DNA of 9,450 nucleotides from Ignavibacteriales bacterium (GTDB lineage: Bacteria > Bacteroidota > Ignavibacteria > UBA10030). The translations under genes were made by a program, and so were the position numbers. Where the stretch lies: contig JACRFF010000274.1 in assembly GCA_016218005.1 (NCBI GenBank), positions 1-9,450 of the forward strand, in the 5' to 3' direction. Below are positions 6,439 through 9,450 of the stretch, piece by piece (position 1 is the stretch's first letter; every line of letters begins with the position of its first letter). Below the pieces are notes generated by a model that made no database searches, was not told where the DNA came from, and worked only from the letters and a program-made list of their open reading frames with translations.

Positions 6439-7568
6439 GCGGATTGAACATTGCGCCCGTCGTCCGAAAAGAATTCCGCCAAATCCGGCGCGACAAGCGA
6501 ATTCTCGGCGTGCTGCTGTTCGTACCGGCGCTGATGTTGGTGATGTTTGGCTATGCGCTGAACTTCGACGTAAAGCACACGCGGATGGGAGTGTGCGACC
6601 TCGACAGAACGAATGTAAGCAGAGAATTTGCTCAGCAGTTCTTCACGACAGAATTCTTCGACCGCATTGTGACGATAGAGCGCGAGCAAGACATCGACCG
6701 CTTGGTAGATGGAGAGGAAATCCGTGTGGCGCTGGTGATTCCACGCCACTTCGGACGAGATGTCGAACGCGGCGTGCCTGCGCAAGTGCAAATCATTGTG
6801 GATGGATCAAACTCGAACTCCGCGACGGTATCGGTGGGGTACGCCAACAACATCGTTCAGCAATACTCGGCAAAAGTGCTCACCAATACGTTGATGCGCA
6901 CGAGCAGGCGCACGGTAGCCATGCCGCTCGATTTCCGTCCGCGCGTGTGGTATAATCCCGAGCTTCGCAGTTCTAAGTTTCTCGTCCCCGGACTCGTAGC
7001 GTTCATCTTGATGGTCGTGGCTGTTGTTTCCACATCGCTTTCGATCGTCCGCGAAAAAGAATTGAACACGATGGAACAATTGATGGTGTCGCCCGTGCGC
7101 CCCATCGAATTGATCTTGGGCAAAACGATTCCGTACGGGATCCTTTCCATCGCGGCAACCGTTTCGATTATCGTCTTGGGGTATCTCCTGTTTGATGTGT
7201 CAGTCAAAGGAAGCGTTGTGCTGCTGGCGATCGTCTGTGCAGTGTTTCTGATTGGAAGCCTCGGTTTGGGCTTGCTTGTTTCCACCATAGCCGATAGCCA
7301 ACAGACGGCATTTTCGATTGCCGTGATGATATCCATGCTGCCGACGTTCATTCTCTCCGGTTTTGTTTTCCCGATTCGCAATATGCCGAGCATCATTCAG
7401 GCGATAACGTATATCATTCCGGCCAGATACTTTTTGGTGGCGTTACGCGCGGTGATGCTGAAAGGAGTAGGCCTTTCGGCGTTTTGGGATCAGTTCCTCT
7501 TGCTCTCCCTCTATGCGTTGGTGATAATAATCGCGAGCACGGCGCGGCTGAGGAAGATGTTGAAATGA
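6435..7568 (+). CDS. ABC-2 type permease 1 (YbhS-like)
   Basis: This 377-residue inner-membrane subunit has the layout of DrrB/YbhS-type permeases. A basic N-terminus carrying VVRKEFRQIRRDKR precedes TM1 at about 23-43. A periplasmic domain of about 135 residues (45-180) ends in RVWYNPELRSSKFLVPG. Five membrane segments follow at about 183-204, 231-253, 258-284, 291-313 and 350-371, with the cytoplasmic coupling segment REKELNTMEQLMVSP at 206-220 between TM2 and TM3. The protein forms the export channel together with its paralogue downstream. The start ATG overlaps the ATPase 2 stop, and the stop overlaps the next ATG, both by 4 bp. Confidence 0.9.
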   Translation: MSGLNIAPVVRKEFRQIRRDKRILGVLLFVPALMLVMFGYALNFDVKHTRMGVCDLDRTNVSREFAQQFFTTEFFDRIVTIEREQDIDRLVDGEEIRVALVIPRHFGRDVERGVPAQVQIIVDGSNSNSATVSVGYANNIVQQYSAKVLTNTLMRTSRRTVAMPLDFRPRVWYNPELRSSKFLVPGLVAFILMVVAVVSTSLSIVREKELNTMEQLMVSPVRPIELILGKTIPYGILSIAATVSIIVLGYLLFDVSVKGSVVLLAIVCAVFLIGSLGLGLLVSTIADSQQTAFSIAVMISMLPTFILSGFVFPIRNMPSIIQAITYIIPARYFLVALRAVMLKGVGLSAFWDQFLLLSLYALVIIIASTARLRKMLK

Positions 7569-8692
7569 AGACGCTGCTCCATTTGGTGCGGAAGGAATTC
7601 ATTCAATTTCGCGGCGACAAGAAAATGTTCGGCATCAGTTTCGTTGCGCCGGTCTTTCAGTTGCTCGTGCTTGGATACGCGGCTAATTTGGATGTTGCCA
7701 ATGTGCCGCTGGCTGTGTGCGATCTTGACCACACATCGGAAAGCCGGCGGCTTGTGGATCAGTTTACGAGTTCCGGCTACTTCTCTCTTGTCGCAAATGC
7801 CGACCGTGCGGATGAACTTGACCACCTGATAGATGATGGGCACGCATCGGTTGCCGTCGTGATACCGCGAGACTTTGCACGCAAGCTTGGTCTGGGAGAA
7901 CCGGCCCCGCTGCAGTTGCTTGCGGATGGGTCAGAAACGACGACGGGCGGTATTGGCATGAGCTACGTATCGCTCATTGCGTTGCGCTTCTCGCAAAACA
8001 TATTGCTGCAATCCCTGGAACGCCGCGGGATGCATTCCCTGCCGGCCACAGTGAGCGCGGAAATACGCGTCTGGTACAATCCCGAACTCAAAAGCCGCAA
8101 TTTCATGGTGCCCGGCGTACTCGGCTTGCTGCTCATGGTGATGACGTTGCTGTTAACGTCGCTGGCCATCGTCAAAGAAAAAGAAATGGGAACGCTCGAG
8201 CAACTCGTCGTAACTCCCATTCGCCCGATGCAGTTGATGATCGGAAAACTTTTACCCTTCTTTCTCATCGGCATTATTGACGTCCTGCTCGTCGTGCTTG
8301 TAGCGACCGTGGTATTTGCGCTGCCGCTGAAGGGGAGTTTTGCGCTGCTGCTTCTGTTTTGTCTCACATTCCTGTTGACCACGTTGGGGCTTGGCTTATT
8401 CGTCTCGACCATCTCGCAGACCCAACAGCAAGCGATGATGACGGCCATCTTCTTTATTATGATGCCAATGATTTTCTTTTCCGGGTTCGTCTTTCCCATC
8501 GAAAACATGCCGCTCTCGTTACAGTGGGCATCCTATCTGATGCCGCTCCGGTACTTTTTCGTTGTAGTACGCGGCTTGTTCCTCCGCGGTGTGGGATTCG
8601 ACATTCTCTGGCCGCAGGGACTAGCGCTGCTCGTGTTTGGTCTCGCTATCATGACGATGAGCGTATTGCGATTTCGGAAGAGAATAAGCTAA
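7565..8692 (+). CDS. ABC-2 type permease 2 (YbhR-like)
   Basis: This 375-residue paralogue of the preceding permease has the same plan: KEFIQFRGDKK, TM1 at about 21-41, a periplasmic domain to about 180 ending in RVWYNPELKSRNFMVPG, then five membrane segments at about 181-203, 229-254, 259-283, 290-311 and 350-368, with KEKEMGTLEQLVVTP at 204-218. The start is ATG 7565, which overlaps the previous stop by 4 bp (ATGA) like most other junctions of this operon. A start 81 bp upstream in the same frame (7484) would run deep into the other permease and is unlikely. This is the last gene of the operon; the stop is TAA at 8690-8692. A heterodimer with permease 1 is inferred from the gene pair. Confidence 0.9.
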   Translation: MKTLLHLVRKEFIQFRGDKKMFGISFVAPVFQLLVLGYAANLDVANVPLAVCDLDHTSESRRLVDQFTSSGYFSLVANADRADELDHLIDDGHASVAVVIPRDFARKLGLGEPAPLQLLADGSETTTGGIGMSYVSLIALRFSQNILLQSLERRGMHSLPATVSAEIRVWYNPELKSRNFMVPGVLGLLLMVMTLLLTSLAIVKEKEMGTLEQLVVTPIRPMQLMIGKLLPFFLIGIIDVLLVVLVATVVFALPLKGSFALLLLFCLTFLLTTLGLGLFVSTISQTQQQAMMTAIFFIMMPMIFFSGFVFPIENMPLSLQWASYLMPLRYFFVVVRGLFLRGVGFDILWPQGLALLVFGLAIMTMSVLRFRKRIS

Positions 8693-8699
8693 CGCATTC

Positions 8700-8760
8700 T
8701 CCACTGCTTTCTTGATTGTCGGTTGGAATTCTCCTACCATATTTGGTAGAGGCCAGTGGA
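8700..8760 (+). repeat. Nested inverted repeats after the exporter operon
   Basis: Eight bases after the permease stop, TCCACTG (8700-8706) pairs with CAGTGGA (8754-8760). Inside lies a perfect small hairpin CTACCA-TATT-TGGTAG (8734-8749). No T tract follows, so this is not a standard intrinsic terminator, though it could be a transcript 3' end structure. The 6-7 bp arms could arise by chance. Confidence 0.3.
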
Positions 8761-8800
8761 AATGCGACGTACGCCTTTCCCGCAGTCGTTGAGTTGATGT

Positions 8801-8849
8801 GGAGGAATTCGAAACGACAATGGAAGCCCGAAGGCGTGAATTGTATTTC
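8801..8849 (+). repeat. Direct repeat copy 1 (GIY-YIG 3' segment)
   Basis: This 49-bp segment recurs at 9402-9450 with only two differences (A to G at the 13th base, T to C at the 21st). Similarity begins abruptly at the left and runs to the window end in the second copy, so the true repeat is probably longer. Confidence 0.85.
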
Positions 8850-8897
8850 AAGACGATCGAAGGATATCGTTGGTTGAAAGGACGCGGAATTATCTGA
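8801..8897 (+). pseudogene. 3' remnant of a GIY-YIG nuclease gene
   Basis: Bases 8801-8849 match 9402-9450, inside the intact GIY-YIG gene, at 47 of 49 positions. Read in the same frame from 8802 they give EEFETTMEARRRELYF, followed by KTIEGYRWLKGRGII and TGA at 8895-8897, which resembles the C-terminus of small GIY-YIG proteins. The frame is closed by a stop at 8790-8792, and no catalytic GIY or YIG motif lies upstream, so only about the last 31 codons survive. The remnant shows how the copy cut by the right edge probably ends. Confidence 0.75.
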
Positions 8898-8951
8898 CGT
8901 ACTATGGAGAGCTGGTCACGAAGTGATTCCTTTGGAACAGAACGGCTAATG

Positions 8952-9007
8952 TCCCGAAGGGATGGAGTTTGTGTAAAAACTCAAGTTCTTTACGAGTAAT
9001 TCTGAAC
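8952..9007 (+). repeat. Cluster of consecutive small hairpins
   Basis: Successive inverted repeats are TCCC-GAA-GGGA (8952-8962), GAGTTT-6 nt-AAACTC (8965-8970 with 8977-8982), and GTTC (8985-8988) with GAAC (9004-9007) enclosing TTAC-GA-GTAA (8990-8999). They follow the GIY-YIG remnant and precede the large palindromic block. The run could be a structured RNA or a REP-like tail of the nuclease cassette. No coding frame explains it. Confidence 0.45.
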
Positions 9008-9061
9008 GAAGCACCAAAGGGGCAAGTTAAGTATCCACGTTAGAAAGGGAAACTTCGCTTC

Positions 9062-9147
9062 GCCTGCCTGCACGCCTGCGTGCCGAAACATAAATGCACT
9101 TTGGCGTGCAGGCACGAAGCCGAAGCTTCGTTTCGGCACAGGCAGGC
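9062..9147. repeat. Complex palindromic block (REP/MITE-like)
   Basis: Several perfect inverted repeats interlock. TGCCTGCACGCC (9065-9076) pairs with GGCGTGCAGGCA (9103-9114). GCCTGCCTG (9062-9070) pairs with CAGGCAGGC (9139-9147). GTGCCGAAAC (9080-9089) pairs with GTTTCGGCAC (9130-9139). CGAAGCTTCG (9121-9130) is a 10-bp self-palindrome. The first pairing excludes or crosses the next two, so two alternative folds exist. The block is GC-rich against its surroundings and not coding. Confidence 0.65.
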
Positions 9148-9255
9148 TCAGTGTGACAAAAAGTGTGTTCTTACACAGTCTCGATGGCGTTGCCACACCG
9201 GTCTTGTTCCGCAGGAATGGCTTCGCCAAAAACCGGCGTCCGTTGTGAATGGGAA

Positions 9256-9450
9256 ATGAGTTACGCTTATATTCTGAAGAGCCTGAAAGATGGCAAGTAC
9301 TACTATGGAAGCACGGACGATCTGGAGGTGCGACTGAAGGCACACAGTGCGGGAAGGGTGGGGTCAACGAAGTCGCGTCGACCAATGGTGTTGCACTATT
9401 CGGAGGAATTCGAGACGACAACGGAAGCCCGAAGGCGTGAATTGTATTTC
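9256..9450 (+). CDS. GIY-YIG domain endonuclease-like protein, 3' end outside window
   Basis: Starting at ATG 9256, the 65 visible residues read MSYAYILKSLKDGKYYYGST and onward, a small single-domain GIY-YIG protein of the URI/UPF0213 type. The YxYIL (YAYIL, residues 3-7) and YYGST (17-21) segments match the two halves of the GIY-YIG motif. They are followed by the conserved Arg29 in DDLEVRLKAH, the His32 context, and Glu57 in the EARRRELYF segment (56-64), which would be the metal-binding glutamate region. Family proteins are around 80-100 residues. From the remnant at 8801-8897 this copy should end about 16 codons beyond the edge. These proteins are nuclease-fold and often multicopy in environmental genomes; a cellular role is not established here. 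No clear ribosome binding site precedes it. Confidence 0.85.
   Translation, partial: MSYAYILKSLKDGKYYYGSTDDLEVRLKAHSAGRVGSTKSRRPMVLHYSEEFETTTEARRRELYF
9402..9450 (+). repeat. Direct repeat copy 2 (GIY-YIG 3' segment, cut by window edge)
   Basis: This is the partner of 8801-8849 (47 of 49 bases identical) and lies inside the open GIY-YIG frame. The two start points are 601 bp apart, compatible with a duplicated nuclease-plus-tail cassette. Confidence 0.85.

Larger units (their letters stand above)
8693..9255. other. Non-coding region between operon end and GIY-YIG gene
   Basis: Apart from the nested repeats, the GIY-YIG remnant, the hairpin cluster and the palindromic block listed separately, these 563 bp hold no credible gene. 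Short open frames here run through the palindromes or antisense to the GIY-YIG gene and show no family pattern. Between 9148 and 9255 there are only weak small repeats such as TGTG/CACA (9164-9177) and no convincing promoter for the downstream gene. Confidence 0.6.

Noticed and set aside
6239..6955. 238-codon + strand frame across the ATPase 2/permease junction
   Set aside because: It is an out-of-frame shadow of two well-supported genes, rich in Arg and Cys as such shadows are.
7484..7564. N-terminal extension of permease 2
   Set aside because: ATG 7565 gives the 4-bp overlap seen at most other operon junctions and the family's usual N-terminus; the extension overlaps permease 1.
8734..8749. 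Hairpin as a Rho-independent terminator
   Set aside because: The stem is perfect but AT-rich at its tip, and the downstream bases are AGGCCAG with no T tract.
8990..9421. 143-codon - strand frame over the repeat region
   Set aside because: It is antisense to the GIY-YIG gene and runs through palindromic repeats; no recognisable protein.
8801..9450. CRISPR array or integron attC sites
   Set aside because: There are only two copies of the direct repeat, 601 bp apart and coding in one of them; the palindromes lack regular spacing and attC core sites.
1..9450. tRNA or rRNA genes
   Set aside because: No cloverleaf with a TTC-loop pattern and no conserved rRNA segment was recognised on either strand by eye.

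Overview
The window comes from a bacterial chromosome, probably an environmental Gram-negative organism. The core genes are roughly 50-55% GC by eye. Several genes lack a clear Shine-Dalgarno sequence, and GTG starts occur next to ATG starts. The style of the M24 peptidase and the weak ribosome binding sites would fit the Bacteroidota/Ignavibacteria side of the tree, but nothing here fixes the phylum. All recognisable genes are on the + strand.

Layout. (1) 1-1040: the 3' part of an M24-family (Xaa-Pro peptidase-like) gene that runs in from the left edge. (2) 1041-2728: a visibly more AT-rich two-gene module, a TcmP-family protein followed 10 bp later by a DUF5131 (phage Gp37/Gp68) three-cysteine protein. 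A promoter-like sequence with a small palindrome precedes it. (3) 2729-2912: a spacer with a 93-bp MITE-like unit (10-bp perfect terminal inverted repeats, 8-bp direct repeats just outside), then a sigma70-like promoter overlapping a 32-bp palindrome that reaches the start codon of the next gene. (4) 2913-8692: a tightly packed five-step exporter operon plus regulator, in the order TetR regulator, periplasmic adaptor (HlyD/YbhG type), two ABC ATPases and two ABC-2 permeases. Junctions are 4-bp stop/start overlaps, except between the two ATPases. These are in the same frame and separated by a single TGA followed at once by ATG, matching the fused two-domain YbhF of enterobacteria. (5) 8693-9450: non-coding, palindrome-rich DNA between a 3' fragment of a GIY-YIG nuclease gene and the 5' part of an apparently intact GIY-YIG gene cut by the right edge.

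How the genes work together. The operon reads as a self-regulated efflux pump of the CecR-YbhGFSR type. The TetR protein would repress its own promoter through the palindrome. The two ATPases probably form an asymmetric dimer (the first lacks the H-loop histidine) driving a dimer of the two paralogous permeases, and the adaptor links this to the cell envelope. No outer-membrane channel gene is present. The TcmP/DUF5131 pair is a known recurrent gene neighbourhood whose biochemistry, to my knowledge, is unsettled; with its different base composition it is the best candidate here for an incompletely described system. The GIY-YIG region looks like a repeated nuclease-plus-hairpin cassette, with one decayed and one possibly complete copy.
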